A stretch of DNA of 64,000 nucleotides, taken from Prunus persica (lineage: Eukaryota > Streptophyta > Magnoliopsida > Rosales > Rosaceae). The translations under genes were made by a program, and so were the position numbers. The stretch is from NCBI RefSeq assembly GCF_000346465.2, contig NC_034011.1:21037548-21101547 (forward strand), read 5' to 3'. Of the stretch, positions 23,454 to 39,041 are shown piece by piece. Position 1 is the first letter of the stretch. Every line of letters starts with the position of its first letter. Below the pieces are notes generated by a model. It saw only the letters and a program-made list of their open reading frames with translations. It ran no database searches and was not told the DNA's origin.

Positions 23454-24683
23454 TCAACTGAAGATTGCACTGCCTTTATCAGAGCCCCCAATTAAACCCT
23501 CCCTCCTCAGCTTCTCCTCCTTTGATTTTCTACAAAACACCACCCAAGAATTCACCTCCAAAGCTATACATACCCCAATCAGACTAGACAAACCCAAACA
23601 ATAGGCCAGCTTAGCATAAGACCTGCCTTCTCCCATCACATCAAAACCCTGGAAACAATTCACAACCCCAAGCACCACACATCCATACCCTACAAAATGG
23701 TGATAAGATTTCCAGTACTTCCTGAATTTGTTTGTAGTTTTTGGCCTAAACAATAGTGCCAGTGTTTGAAGAGCACCTAAGCAAAATGCTGCAAACCCAA
23801 GCTTCCTGTGGAGCCCATATTGGACCCCAGGTGACAAATCCCCAAGCCTAATTCCAATGGCAAACCCCACAGTTCCTAAGAAAAAAGCAAACAGTTGGAT
23901 CCCAGCATGCACATAGAACCATGTAGGCCCTAGTGCTTGGATGTGCCTAAGGTAGCGTGCAATCACTGCTCCAATGGGTAGCATGATTCCCCATGAAACA
24001 GCATTTATGATGCCATGCACTGATCTGAGTGTACCAATGTTGGTGTGACGTGCGGCCGTTGAGCCTGACATGACATCGAATGTCATTACCGACGAAAGGT
24101 CGTTTGCGGTGGTTGGGTGTATGGTTGGTGAGTAGCCTTGGACATAGAGGCCGCGGTTCCACACGTGATGGAGTTTTGTCTTGTTTGACGCGAGCTTCAA
24201 TGTGGCGAAGATTTGGACCGCGGCGCCATTATGGACGGTGGCTAGTTTGCCACCGTATAGAGTGGCAGAGGAGGAGAGTATGCGGATGTCAAGAGGGCGA
24301 GAGAGGAGAGGGCGGCGTTGGAACTTCACGGTTGGGTCTAGGAGGTAAGGTAGGAGGACTATTTGGCCGGTACTAGGGTCCGGAAAGGCGACCAAAGCGT
24401 TTGTGCCGGTCATTTCGGGGGAGGTGGGGTTGATGCCCCACCCGACCCACCCGGAAGGGGATATGAAAGTGCCAAAGAAAACAAGGTCTAAGGTGGCATT
24501 GTGGTGGTGGAATGTCCATGCTATGGAGGCTTGTTGGGTAGGGAGGGTGATGCATTTTTGGAAGGTTTGAGTGGGGGTGGAGGTGGTGCAATGGGCAGAA
24601 AATGTGACATGGGGTAGGGAAAAGAGAAGGAAAAGGGATAAGAGGAAGAGCATATTGATGGGTTGGAAGAAGGATTTGATCAA
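23454..24683 (-). CDS. Cytochrome b561 and DOMON domain-containing protein
   Basis: A single exon encodes 409 residues. An N-terminal signal peptide (hydrophobic to about residue 30, LSLFLLFSLPHVTFSA) precedes a DOMON domain (about 50-175: SIAWTFHHHNATLDLVFFGT, GWVGWGINP, MTGTNALVAF). A cytochrome b561 core with about five membrane helices follows (about 220-385). The candidate haem-ligand histidines are H223 (RSVHGI), H259 (FYVHAG), H292 (YGLHRKLG) and H328/H329 (YHHFVGYG). These plasma-membrane proteins pass electrons across the membrane, probably from ascorbate to apoplastic acceptors; many were first listed as auxin-responsive. The tail is short and charged. Its head-to-head neighbour is the NAT9-type gene 575 bp away. 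The likeness is to the At2g04850/At5g47530 type (from memory). Confidence 0.93.
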   Translation of the reverse strand: MIKSFFQPINMLFLLSLFLLFSLPHVTFSAHCTTSTPTQTFQKCITLPTQQASIAWTFHHHNATLDLVFFGTFISPSGWVGWGINPTSPEMTGTNALVAFPDPSTGQIVLLPYLLDPTVKFQRRPLLSRPLDIRILSSSATLYGGKLATVHNGAAVQIFATLKLASNKTKLHHVWNRGLYVQGYSPTIHPTTANDLSSVMTFDVMSGSTAARHTNIGTLRSVHGIINAVSWGIMLPIGAVIARYLRHIQALGPTWFYVHAGIQLFAFFLGTVGFAIGIRLGDLSPGVQYGLHRKLGFAAFCLGALQTLALLFRPKTTNKFRKYWKSYHHFVGYGCVVLGVVNCFQGFDVMGEGRSYAKLAYCLGLSSLIGVCIALEVNSWVVFCRKSKEEKLRREGLIGGSDKGSAIFS

Positions 24684-27430
<2,747 letters not shown>

Positions 27431-28328
27431 CAGTCAGGGGCCTATTTATTCAAGCTAATTTTCTACTTCACAATCCACATCAACTCTCACTCTAGTGCTT
27501 TGTACACAGAAAAGCTTTGAGGTTATTTAGACTCTACCATAAGATGTAAGTGTTAATCTTGCTGAACAGGGCTACACTAAAATGTTAGGTGCTATAAATA
27601 TCCCCTTTTGAAAATCATTCTGGTTGGTTTATTAATTTCCTATCGATCTACATCCTTCTTTTATTTACTTTTCCTTTCCCCCTTCTGGTTTAGTAGTAAA
27701 CATGATCATAGTAGTTCATGCAGACAGAAAATCAAATTTTCCGACAGATTGAATAATTGGCCCTGTAATTGGGCAAGTCTCAGGGACATCGTTTGAAACT
27801 GAATTCCCAGCTTGTCATACATGATTGACTGTGGTGCCATGAGCTAATGGTCCCAGAAAACCAAAGATGGGCCATGTGGCTGTTGGAATTTTCTGCAGAG
27901 ATGTTAGAAACTTGAAAGCTAAAAGCTCTTGGCTGCACCTCTAGGTGTTGTATAAACTGCCATGACAGTAGAAGCTTGAGTTGCTCTGTAAGCAATTTGG
28001 ATGCTTCTGGTGGATGGAATGTAATTCCAGTGGGGGCGTGTAGTACCAGAATGTCACTGCAAGAAGTGAAGATCTGGTTGGTCAAATAGTTGCCGTCTGA
28101 GCAAGTCTTTAATGAGTAAGTGAGCGCTAGATGGAGAAAATTGCAAATGATCAAAGCAGGTGTTATTTCCATGGACTGTTGGATATTTTGAACTTAAAGG
28201 ACTTTCCAAGGCTTTTTGGGGATAATGGTTTCTGATTGTGCGTTGCTAAAGGACTTGATTCATGCTCAATTTGAAGGGACGATGTGATGGCATACAATAA
28301 TACGTGTATGTAATACTTAAAAGGAGGA
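27431..28328. other. 3' region of the NAT9-type gene; nothing else recognised
   Basis: The likely 3' UTR is followed by sequence with several short open frames on the minus strand (27780-28172, 28163-28363) that show no family likeness. Confidence 0.5.
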
Positions 28329-28638
28329 ACTCCTCCATGCCTTATATTGCGGCTCAACCACAAAGTGACCTTCTATTGCAGCTCAACCACAAAGTGACAT
28401 GTGTCCTCGTTTTTTAATTGTCAAAACATCTTTGTTTTTTTTCTTTTATTAAAATTCCCATTGTTCTTCACATTGATTTTTCTCAACCATTTTTAAAATA
28501 ATAATTTTCCTTCATCAGTCAAAATAAAAAGTTAAGGTTTCAATAAAAATGAAAATAAAAAAAAACAGCATTCACAATTAAAACGGACAGGGCACATGTC
28601 GCTTTATGGTTGAACAACAATAAAAGATAAGGAGGGAA
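28329..28638. mobile_element. MITE-like element with internal 29-bp tandem duplication
   Basis: Left arm: 'ctccatgccttatattg...ctcaaccacaaagtgacatgtg'. The right arm reversed gives 'ctccttatcttttattg...ttcaaccataaagcgacatgtg', so the arms are inverted over about 80 bp. In the left arm a 29-bp segment is repeated back to back (28341-28369 and 28370-28398, two mismatches). It has no ORF. Confidence 0.65.
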
Positions 28639-31309
28639 GTATTGTCTTCTAATATATGATGTTGCATGCATGTGATGACATGATATCAACACGTATATAA
28701 GATGACCAAACTAACCTTGTGACTTGTAACATTGTCAATATGGTACATACGATATTTGCTAAAAAGTCAATAGGCTTGTAGGTTGGGGTGGCCATAAAAC
28801 CGCATGAACAGTTAACACTTAACACCAGTCAAATTAAACCAATTCAAATCGTCCAGACACTGATTTGATTTCTACACTAATGTACAGTTCGATTGTAATT
28901 TGAGAGTGAGAGCGATTTAAACCGGACCGTGCCCGTCCGTAGTTTGAGAAACTCAAAAACACAAGGAGTCAAATGAATAATTATATACCTCTCAAAGGGG
29001 CAACTACAAGGGTAGTGTGGTAAAATAATGAAATGCAAGAAAAGTGAAGTATTATATTATAATTTATGTGACGTGAGAAATAGCTGGAGCTTGCTTCCAG
29101 GCGAGTAACGATCGAGTGGAAAGACCAAAGTCCCTTTCGTGGGGAGCACGAAGAAAGATGCTGATTGTTAATCATATAATTCCATTATCCAGAATTTACC
29201 AAATCTAATCAATAATTACCTTTTCATCCCAAATACCCCCTCTTATAATAATAAGTATTTTGAAAGCGACCTCTTCTTTCATTTTAAATTTCATTGCAAC
29301 TTCAAATGCTTTGCTTTACAACGGAGATGAAGGTTTTTTATACACACACTATCGAGGTGCTATATGAATTCGAATTTGAAATCACTAATCTGTAAATTAA
29401 GACTATTTTCCATAAAATAGACCATGTTGACACATTTTTTGTTGTTGATAAAGCAAAAGACGGTCTTTTTTCGGTTTGAAGTTTTTGTTTTCTTCGAGAT
29501 TTTGAAATTAAGAGCATAAGGTATTATAATTTCGCTTACAAAAGCAGGAAATTTCGATTATATGTACCCAAAAGTTTATTTGGACCACATGTATTTCTTT
29601 CTTTTCCTTCTCCCCTTACTTTCTTTTCATCATTTGTAGTTGGTTGAAACGTGAAAGTATTGTTGGATGGCAAATGGCGGTGACGTCGAATAGTGAAAAA
29701 AGTTGGTGGTATTTTTGGGCGAAGAACTTTACGCTAATTATGTGTGTGTGATTATTATTTTTTTCTTTTCAAAAGAATGTTTGAATTTTTTTTTTTGGGG
29801 AGTGTTGAGCTATTATCAAACAATTAAACAATAATAGTGTTTATGTTTGACTAAATTGACTTCTATTCTAGTAGTGGACTTGTTTGATCTCATTAACAAT
29901 ATTTTAATTTGCTATTGATTCCATAATTTTTTTTTTCACTTCAATATATATGCTTACAAGTTGAACCTATATATTGTTGAATTCTACTTAATTAAAAAAA
30001 TAAATAAATAAATAAAATTCAACATTATATTTATTTATATATGCAAAACGGGACAAGAAAAAGTATTATTATTATTATTTTTTTCTTCACTATTCCTTGT
30101 GACCGGCCATATATATATAAAAGCTTGGATAGATAATTACTCTGGGCTAAAGTTTTCAGTGAATGGTCACCAACCATTTCTATTACAAAACGAATAATTA
30201 AAATTCGATTGGTTTATTATATTGTGAAATAAAGTATGCTTCTCTTTCTAATTTAATATTTGGAATTTTTTTTTATAAGATAAGGGGATAAAACCTCTAA
30301 AAAAAACGACAACTAACTAATACAGACCAAGCGAAGCCTAGTAATTTTTATTTTATTTTAGTACTTTTCGTTAATTGAAATTCAACATTTGGGGTTGAAT
30401 GACCACACTTGCATGTCAAGTTGTTGTAAAATCTTATGAGTGATGCTACTTACCAACTCCATGTTGCTCATTCATTCTTTTTAATAATTTTCATTACAAA
30501 TTTACTTTTGCGTTCAATTATTTTAAAGCATAAAATTTCGGAAAATGTATATAAATAAACAAAAAACTTTGTGATTGCCTTGAGCCATAACAAAGATCGC
30601 TACCATGGCTAAAATATTGGTCACGTGGATCATTGCCATCAGCCATAACTAAAATAAAAAGAAGAAAAATAAATCAAGGCTAGACATTACGGTGTTTGTT
30701 CTTTTCAATATTAAAAAGGTCTCATTTTCGAATTACTTGTTCTATATTCATAAAAAAAAAAAAGTAAAAAAAAGAATTCATGGTGTTTTTTTTTCAATGG
30801 ATTAAAGGGTGTGTTGAGTAATGCAACATATACATATAAAATTGAAAAAAAAGAATACGGGGTGAGTAATGAGTAAAATAGTGTTGTAACAAAGACATTT
30901 TTTTGAATTATTGGATTAATATTCAATAGTGGGTGACCATAATATCTTGAACTTCTGTGGTTTAAGAGATCGAGACTGTATGTATATATATTTGTTGTTG
31001 CTTGGTTTTTAAAAGATCAAATTAATCATATATCATGAAAAAAATCATATCATGCAATTCAAATAATGTATAATCGAAAATTAAGATAAAAAAAGGCAAG
31101 AACAAAATAATGAGTAATTTTTGTATGTTCCGGGCTGATGTACCATCCAATATCAATACGCATCGCTTGTAGGGTTATAGTATTGCATTGGGCCCACTGT
31201 ACTGTGGGTTCAGATTAAACAACGTCACCGTTTTAGCCAAGTTACTATAAGAGGAATGATCTTATAGTGAGAAAAAAAAAAAAACTATTAAAAGAATGAA
31301 CGGCGAACG
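28639..31309. other. Intergenic AT-rich DNA between the NAT9-type gene and RRM copy B
   Basis: No gene, tRNA or clean repeat pair is found. A 'ggggtggccataaaaccg' string near 28784 recalls hAT-type ends but has no partner. Several A- or T-rich low-complexity runs lie at 29,750-31,280. Confidence 0.5.
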
Positions 31310-31540
31310 GAGGACATGCAACCCTTACCATTTCATCAGAGTAGAGAAAAACCATATTTTCCATGACTAAATTTTGTCCAATTTTCTTTTTGATAAATTT
31401 GGTTTGGGCATTTTCAAACTGACACATTTCCATAAATTTTCAAATCAAAATTATTTCACAAAATAGAAAAAAACCTTAAAAAGTTAAAAAAAAGAAAAAG
31501 AGAAAAAACTGAAAATCTTCAGCTTCCCATTTTCATAGTG

Positions 31541-31550
31541 CCTATATATT
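31541..31550 (+). promoter_or_regulatory. Putative TATA box of RRM gene copy B
   Basis: cctatatatt followed by cctca lies at the position equivalent to the TA tract of copy A, ahead of a pyrimidine-rich leader. Confidence 0.55.
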
Positions 31551-31734
31551 CCTCAGAGACCTTCAATGCCCTCTCTTTCTCTCTCAAACTTCTGTTTCTC
31601 TCTCTAGAAATACACATATTTTAATCTCGTACTCATCTGTTTGATAACTGAATTTGCATTTGGTAATCAAATAATCACCATTGAAAGAACAAACAAAAAG
31701 ATTGGAGGGGGCATATATGGAGAGGAGGTTGAAC

Positions 31735-31779
31735 ATGCCCTCTGTTCTTATTCTTACAGTGCCTCCTCTCAGATCTTAA
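31735..31779 (+). other. Short upstream ORF in the leader of RRM gene copy B
   Basis: It encodes a 14-residue peptide starting MPSVLIL, like copy A, but runs on to MPSVLILTVPPLRS because the copy A stop codon (tga) reads aca here. It sits in the 5' leader about 660 bp before the main ATG in genomic distance. Confidence 0.4.
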
Positions 31780-32397
31780 TTTTCTTCAAGATTTGGCATC
31801 TGGGTTTTCATTAATCTGTGGGTACGGTGGGAATCTGATTTGGGTTTTTATATTTTTTTCTAAATTGGTTGTGTGTTTGGATCCCGGTAAATTTTTCTGA
31901 TTGAAATTTTTCTGGTTTATTTTTTTTTCTTCATCTTTTTCTAGGTGTGCTTAATTCTGGGTCCAGTATTTGATCGGTGAAGGATCGGATGTTTCAAAAT
32001 TGAATCCAGGAATACTTGTTTTGAGTCGTATTACAATCTGTGTTTGTAATATTTCAAAAGAAGGTACTCTTCTTTTTAGTTTGGTGGGTTATATATATTT
32101 ATCTGCATTTGATTCCAGTTAGGTGGATGGATAAAAGGAGAGACTTTATTCGAGCTGTGGGTGTTGCTGTTGGATTGGCTTGAATATTTCTCTGCACTTC
32201 ATTATGCTTCAATCTGTTTAGTTTTGCTTATGCTATAGAAATGTATTGGATCCATTATAAAATGCTCCATCTTTTTTGAATTGGTTTAAGATTGGATTTA
32301 AAGTTTGCATTTTTCTTTGAGTTGGTTTAAAGTGTGATTTGCATTTGCAAAATTTTATCAAGTTTGAATTGATGACGTACTGTGGCTTGTAGAGAAA

Positions 32398-35300
32398 ATG
32401 CAATCCGATAGTGGTAAGTTGTTTATTGGCGGCATATCGTGGGACACAAATGAAGAGCGTCTGAAAGAGTATTTCAGCAGTTTTGGGGAGGTGGTAGAAG
32501 CGGTGATCATGAAGGATCGGACCACCGGCCGTGCTCGTGGTTTTGGTTTTGTAGTTTTTGCAGACCCAGCTGTTGCGGACAGTGTCATAATGGAGAAGCA
32601 CAACATTGATGGGAGGATGGTAATCAAAATACTTTCTTTTTGATGAATGTAATTGTCCTTGGATTGCACTTGTATGTTCACATAATGACTATGCATCATT
32701 GTGCTTTTCTTTTTGAATCAAAGCAACTGTAAAGGGTAATGCATTTCTTTATGGTAGTTTGGGTCTGAAATTGTACTTACTGGAATTCATTTCCTATTGT
32801 TCTGCATTTAACTAAATTTTAAACTCAGCAACAGTAACTCATGGTTCTAGATATTTTATCTTTCTTCTGTGGTTAGTTTAGTTAATGCATTACTTTGTTC
32901 TTCTAATGTGATTAATCAATTTATAGAGCTTGTATCATTTGAGCTTCGTTTTTACCAGTGAATTCTCCATTCTCAGGTTGAAGCAAAAAAGGCTGTTCCC
33001 AGGGATGACCAGAATATTTTGGGTAGAACCAGTGGCAGCATCCATGGTTCTCCAGGTCCAGGTCGCACAAGAAAGATTTTTGTTGGAGGTTTAGCATCCA
33101 CTGTCACGGAGAGTGACTTCAAGAAGTACTTTGAACAGTTTGGGACAATCACAGATGTTGTGGTGATGTATGATCACAACACTCAGAGGCCAAGAGGCTT
33201 TGGATTCATTACTTATGATTCAGAAGAGGCAGTGGACAAGGTTTTGCTTAAGACATTTCATGAACTGAATGGGAAGATGGTTGAAGTCAAGCGTGCAGTT
33301 CCTAAAGAGTTATCACCTGGTCCCAGTCGCAGCCCTCTTGGAGGATACAACTGTGGTCTGAGTAGGGTTAATAGCTTCCTGAATGGCTACACACAGGGGT
33401 ATAATCCTAGTACAGTTGGAGGCTATGGACTTGGTAGATTCAGTCCAGTTGCAAGTGGTCGAAGTGGGTTTCCTCCATTTGCTTCTGGTTATGGAATGGG
33501 TATGAATTATGAGCCAGGGTTGAGCCCAGGTTTTGGAGGAAATGCAAATTTTAATAGTAATATCAGCTACGGACGGGGGTTGAGTCCTTATTATGTCAAT
33601 AATTCTAATAGGTTTAGCAGTCCCATTGGGTATGATGGTGGTAACGGAGGAAACACATCTTCTTTTTTCAGTTCTGTGACTCGGAATTTGTGGGCAAATG
33701 GGGGGCTTAATTATGGAACAAACTCCACAGGTTCCAGTGCTTACAATGGATCTGGAAGTGGGAGCATTGGAGGAAGTACATTTGGAAACACTGGAGTTAA
33801 TTGGCGTTCTTCGGCAATTTCAGCTCAAGGTGGGGGAAATAATGTTCCGAACAATAGTGGGAGTCTTGGTTATGGAGCTGGTGATAACAGTTATGGTTTG
33901 GGAAGCGGAGGGTATGGAAGAAACAATGGAACAAGTGCGACCCCTACATCCTCATTTGCTGCATCAAATGGTGGTTTTGATGGGGCATTCGCTGACTTTT
34001 ACACTAGTGGTTCAGTTTATGGAGATCCCACTTGGCGTTCATCAAATTCCGAGCGAGATGGGCCTGGTCCCTTTGGTTATGGCCTCGGTGGTGCAGCTTC
34101 TGATGTTTCAGCTAAAAGTTCTCCTGGTTATGTCGGTGGTTATAGTGTTAATAAGAGACAGCCAAATACAGGTAATTGTCACTTAATTAATGTCTTATGC
34201 AACTTATGTTTTTCATCTTTTTTTGTGCTCTTCTTTTAGTTCTTTTGTTGTTGAAATACAGGGACCAGGGACCGTTTTTCCCCTCATAATTTGTATGGAT
34301 GTTCATAAAACACCTCCAAACTTCTGAAATAGAGTGGAATTCTGGGATCCCAAACCAATCTTTAGCTACCTCCCAATTTGTATTGAGAATAACAATCTTT
34401 AGCTGAAAGAAATACAAAATTTCTAGGAACGTGCAGAGTCAAGTAATTTTCAGCAGAAATACTATTTAATTTGTGCAGAACAATTTGGGTCCAGTTCATA
34501 TTGGTAACACATAATCCCACTCTTTTCTTGAGCTTGCTTGATTTGGCTATCTCTGTCCAGCATCCACAAGATTTAACTAATTTCAACTGTTGAATCGAAG
34601 GCATAATTCATGAAATCTAACTCTTCCCTAGCTGATGTTCCACAAAGTGGAGTACTTTATTACTGGATTAAATCTGGTTTAGCATACAATACAAGAGAGG
34701 ACTTCTGTTCGAGTGAGTAGGATTATTTGGTTATGGTCCATCTTGTTGACTATAACCATTTGAATATGGAAATTTATTGTTAAGCTCATAGTTGTTCTGT
34801 ATAATTCAGTTGAATTGGGTGACTGTCTAGTTAGGGGTAGATTGAGGTAATCATGATATTACTTATCTTAAAGTTGGACTCATCTCAATTTATGAAGCTC
34901 AACTCGTGAACTCCTTTATCCTATTGATTACATTGACTACATCACTTTCTCCTCCTTCTATTTCTGTTGACATGTACACACATTACTTGGGATTTGATTG
35001 TTACTTGAGTTGCCTAGGTGGTACTTTACTTGACGTGTCACCCTCTAGCATATTTTCCATGCAATTCTTATAACTGCCTTATTTTGGATGATAAATGTCT
35101 TACCATGCAAATGATATTTTTTCACTTTTCTATATCTTCTATAAAGAGGCTTTGGTAGCCAGTTATTTGTGCTGGTCAGAAGTGTGTTGCTTTGGTGTCC
35201 GAGGTTTATTACGCTTTTATGAAGTTTACTTAAGGAATGGGGTAACCATGGGACTTAAACATAAAAGAAAAAAGCTTTTAATGTTGTTGTTGTATAGCTT

Positions 35301-37083
35301 GTCATTTTGTTTGGATTTTGTTGGTGTTGGAGTAGCTTGCCAGTGGCCTTTGCTACTTAAATAGATATGATTACCAACCTCTTGGTAATTAGGGGGATGA
35401 TGGCCCCAAATGGGTGTTGAATATGCACTGTGCAGGGGTGTAGAGAAGATCAACCATGTTTTATATAGTGAGATGGTGTTCATACTTGATAGAGAATTTT
35501 GTGATCTCCTCTGTTCGTGTTTTTGTTGATGCCAAAGAATCTTCTTCTCCCATTTGTTTTTGATAGGAAGATTACGCATCTTACATCAATGTCTCTTTCT
35601 GTGCCCGATGAACATTATGACTCTTTTGGAGTGTGTAGCTCTCACAGTCTCTATGGGTGTGTGCGTTTTGGGTAATAAACGTTTGGTTTTTCTTTCTTTT
35701 AAGAAAAATACATAAAATGGTTTTTCTTTTGTGTTATTAATATGCTGTGCTGCTTGTCTCTCTATTATGTGATCCCTAGCCCTCAATGGTTGAAATATCT
35801 AGTAGATCCTGGTTGCAAGGAGTTCTTGACCTTGTCTTTATAGAGATCCAGCATGTGCCTTTCACAAAATAAAGTTGCTTCTTTTCTTCTCTGCTCTAGG
35901 ATATCTTTGATGTTCATAATTTCAGCTTGAAGGCTCTAGGATATCTTTGATGTTCATAATTTCAGCTTGAAGGCATGCATTTTTAAATAGAAGCTTTCTT
36001 TTTCTATAGTTGGGGCACACCTTAAGTATACTCAATGGAGCATTGAAGTTTAATATAATGTAATTCGGTGCTATGAGTTTCGTCTTTGTATTTTGTTCCT
36101 TTAATACGATCAAGGAAGAAACTGAGGGAAATCTAGAAATCCAAAGGAGTCTAAGAAATAGACTATTGCGTCTACAGATACATATGCAGCTTAGCCTATG
36201 GTGAAATGTGTCTGGGCTCTCTCTACTTCTCTCTTGCTGTGTGTGTTTCCTCATATACTGACAATATTTTATTTTTTGTGTTCTATATATTCCACCAAAT
36301 TGCAATGATTTCCTCTGTATCAACCTTAAATTCTGTGTGTTAGCTTAAGTAATAAGTCACTAATCAGGGGCCGAAATGGAGAGGGAAGGTGTAGTTGGGC
36401 TGAAAAGTATGGTTTACTGTCTCATGAATACATGTTTAAGTGCTGCGATTAGGAGTGTGTATCAAGGTAACAACAGAGAGATGAGTTAGAGGGACAGAAT
36501 TTTGTTGATTATTGAAGATATCATTTTGTGAAATTTGTTATACGGTCTTGCCATCGTGTAACAATTGACAACTTAGATTATAATGGTTGCATATTGCTTG
36601 TTTGATGGAATCATGACACAGTTCTAAAAGAGAAGCATGCTGTTGTTAGTACACAGCTTAAGATCTCAGATGGGATGCCCATTCTAATTTAGTGAAGTTT
36701 TGTATTGTTTTAACATTCATTTGAAATGTTATTTCACCGTCCTAGTCAATATTTCAAAGGCTGTACACAAGAGTTGGCTGATGGCCACAGGCAACACATT
36801 TGTAATTCATGTCGAAGTGCCAAATATTTATATTTTCTTGGTTTGAATTTTGCTGGAAGTCATTGCCATGGATTTAATCCTAACTGGAAGCCATTGGTGT
36901 TATTACATGCACCTTTATACAATATAGTATGGATACTTGATAGATGGTAACTTGTGGAAAATAGATTCTTTTCAAGTATATGCTTGTGTGCGTGTAATGT
37001 GTTGCTCACTTAATTGTCGATATGTGTGTGTCAATACTTACAAGTTGCTTTTCTCCTACTGTTTTTCAGGAATTGCTGCCTAG
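32398..37083 (+). CDS. Two-RRM hnRNP-like RNA-binding protein, copy B
   Basis: Exons 32398-32619, 32977-34171 and 37070-37083 have exactly the same lengths as in copy A (222, 1195 and 14 nt) and give 476 residues. RRM1 differs from copy A mainly by one residue (EYFSSFGE for EYFSTFGE). RRM2 is the same in the parts I compared. The Gly-rich tail carries scattered substitutions (for example GYNCGL for GYNYGL, FASGYG for FNSGYG). Both reading frames are open, so both copies look functional. The last intron is 2.9 kb, about 0.7 kb longer than in copy A, partly because of a copy-specific segment at about 34250-34650. The start and splice sites were chosen by phase and by agreement with copy A. Confidence 0.92.
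34250..34650. other. Copy-B-specific insertion in the last intron of the RRM gene
   Basis: Alignable intron sequence of copy A (around 18960-19020) jumps over this block. Its minus strand has two short open frames of unknown family. No terminal repeats were found. Confidence 0.45.
35893..35972. repeat. Perfect 40-bp tandem duplication in the last intron of copy B
   Basis: The segment starting gctctaggatatctttgatg occurs twice head to tail without a mismatch (35893-35932 and 35933-35972). Confidence 0.9.
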
Positions 37084-37311
37084 GATCATCATTTCTGATA
37101 TCACGACATTGTAGGTGAAGATAATCTGGTGAAGCAGGTGAAATGTGAATTTTGCACACCACCCTCATTTATATATCTCAGTAAAAGAAATTTGGTTAGT
37201 AAGAGCTAACTGGGAGTGCCTGTTTTGGAAGAGTTAAAGTTAGAGTTAGAAGTTAAAATGGATTTTGTGTTAATGCTTTTGAGTTTTGAGTTACCATTTT
37301 AGGTTTTTTTG

Positions 37312-37401
37312 TTTTGGTCTTTGAGTGAGATGTAAAATCAGATTGCGGGATATAGTCAGAAGTGTATCATGCATCTCCGGTGAGGCGGCGATACCCAAAA
37401 G
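37312..37401 (+). promoter_or_regulatory. 3' UTR block of copy B identical to copy A
   Basis: Same 90-bp block as at 21354-21443, located about 230 bp past the stop codon of copy B. See that entry for content. Confidence 0.5.
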
Positions 37402-37507
37402 AAAAAAGAAAAGAACCAAAAAAACAAAAAGAGATAGACTGATATATATTTTTTTCCCTTTAGAATTTTATCTGTAAAATCTCTTGGCCAAGTTGTGGGT
37501 TCTGGTC

Positions 37508-37538
<31 letters not shown>

Positions 37539-38698
37539 CATTCTTTTGCCCCATCATTTGGTTTGTTTTTATTGTACCTGAGATTAATGTTGATTTACTA
37601 GTGTGAAACATTTTAAGGGCTACCCATCTAGGGACCCCATGAATAAGTAATCGCATATTCTGATTCTTACTCTTTGGGAATTTTGTTGGCCAAAAATGCC
37701 TTCGAGATTCTGAATGCAAAAATTTTGATGCAGTCGCGGTGGGGGGTGGTGTTGGCGCGCGCCTGTTCTTGTGGTCCAGGACCAGGATCCTTCCCAAAAA
37801 CTAACCTACTTTTCGTGAAAGTCTATGTATATATGGCCGATGATAAATAGAAAAATAAAAGAGATATTAATACCTAATTTGTGAGAAACTCTTTCAGAAT
37901 TTTTCCCCTCTTGATCATTAATTTTTGGTTGGTTTTATTTAAACTCCAAATGATTCTTTTACTTCAATGAAAAAAACGTTGAGTATCTTCCTTTTATAAT
38001 CTTTAAACAAAAAAATACTTAAAAAACAGAAATTAAAAGAAGAAATTAATGCTGCCATGGCCGCTGCCATAGTGGAGGCAGCTACGCCTCCATGGAAGCG
38101 GCAATGGCTGACATTAAGTTTGAACAAAATTAGGAAGAAGAATAAAATCTGTTGAAAGATCATTGTGAATTTAACAACTCTTAATCTATTCATAAGTTCT
38201 ATAGGGAAAAGGAAAATTTGTGTAAAATAGTTGAGTGGAAGTGATAGAACAACATCATTGCAAATGTATAAGCAAACCAGAGAGGTACTCATTAATTCAA
38301 CACAAAAGAAAGAAAGAAGAAAGTGTTCATCCAAAAATAAATACCAAAAAAATAAGGAAATTGAAAGTACATTATCTTTTTTATGATCATCTGTCCTTCA
38401 TAAGTTTAAAACTTTCACACAAAATTGTTTTTGGTTTCTGAGACAAAGCATATGGCCCCTTGGTTTTCAACATTTAGGCTGCTAAGCTCAATGTTTTCCA
38501 AAAACGAATGCAGCTCTTGAAAATTCTCATACAAAATCTGAGTGCAAACGACAGCTTGTTTGGAATTGGTAAGAAATTGAGATAAACTTTTATTGGAATT
38601 TTAAAGAATATATAGGCCCATATGTGGGCTACATCTGATACAGTAAGTCGGTTTCTGGAAACCCAAGAGGGAAAAATTACACTAAAAAGCACATGTAT
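37402..38698. other. Intergenic DNA after RRM copy B; poly(T) at 37510-37538
   Basis: Homology to the region behind copy A continues to about 37712 (partner near 21725). A T-run of about 29 bp lies at 37510-37538. A GC-richer imperfect hairpin (ccatggccgctgccatagtg... / ...cctccatggaagcggcaatgg) lies at 38055-38108. No gene is seen. Confidence 0.55.
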
Positions 38699-39027
38699 TA
38701 TAGGCCTTGTGGCAATTTGTTACCTGGAAAGAAAAATTAAGTCACATTTTCACCTCAATTAAAGTTTTGTTGCAATGTGCCATTTATGGCTAACTTGGTC
38801 TATTTTTCTGTCCAAAAAAATTGAAGGTGCTATACACGTGACCCTTCAAAAAAAGTGTGACGATAGTTTGACAGACGTCAAAATATCCTTAGAAAAGGGT
38901 CACCAACTTTTTGGACGGAACAATAGATGGAGTTAGGTCGTAAATGGTACATTGCAACAAAATTTTAATTGAGGTGACAATACGATTCAATTTTTACTTT
39001 CAGTGGCAGTTTACAACAAGGCCTATA
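38699..39027. mobile_element. Fold-back/MULE-like MITE, about 330 bp
   Basis: TIRs of about 110 bp: the left end reads tataggccttgtggcaattt and the reversed right end tataggccttgttgtaaact. Matching continues through 'cacctcaattaaa', 'ttttgttgcaatgt' and 'ccattta'. It lies 14 bp downstream of the MO25 stop codon (minus strand), so it probably supplies MO25 3' UTR sequence. Confidence 0.75.
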
Positions 39028-39041
39028 CTTCAAGAGTACAA

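Noticed and set aside
23947..24591. Open frames on both strands across the b561-DOMON gene
   Set aside because: They are shadows of one well-supported 409-codon gene with clear domains and show no family likeness.
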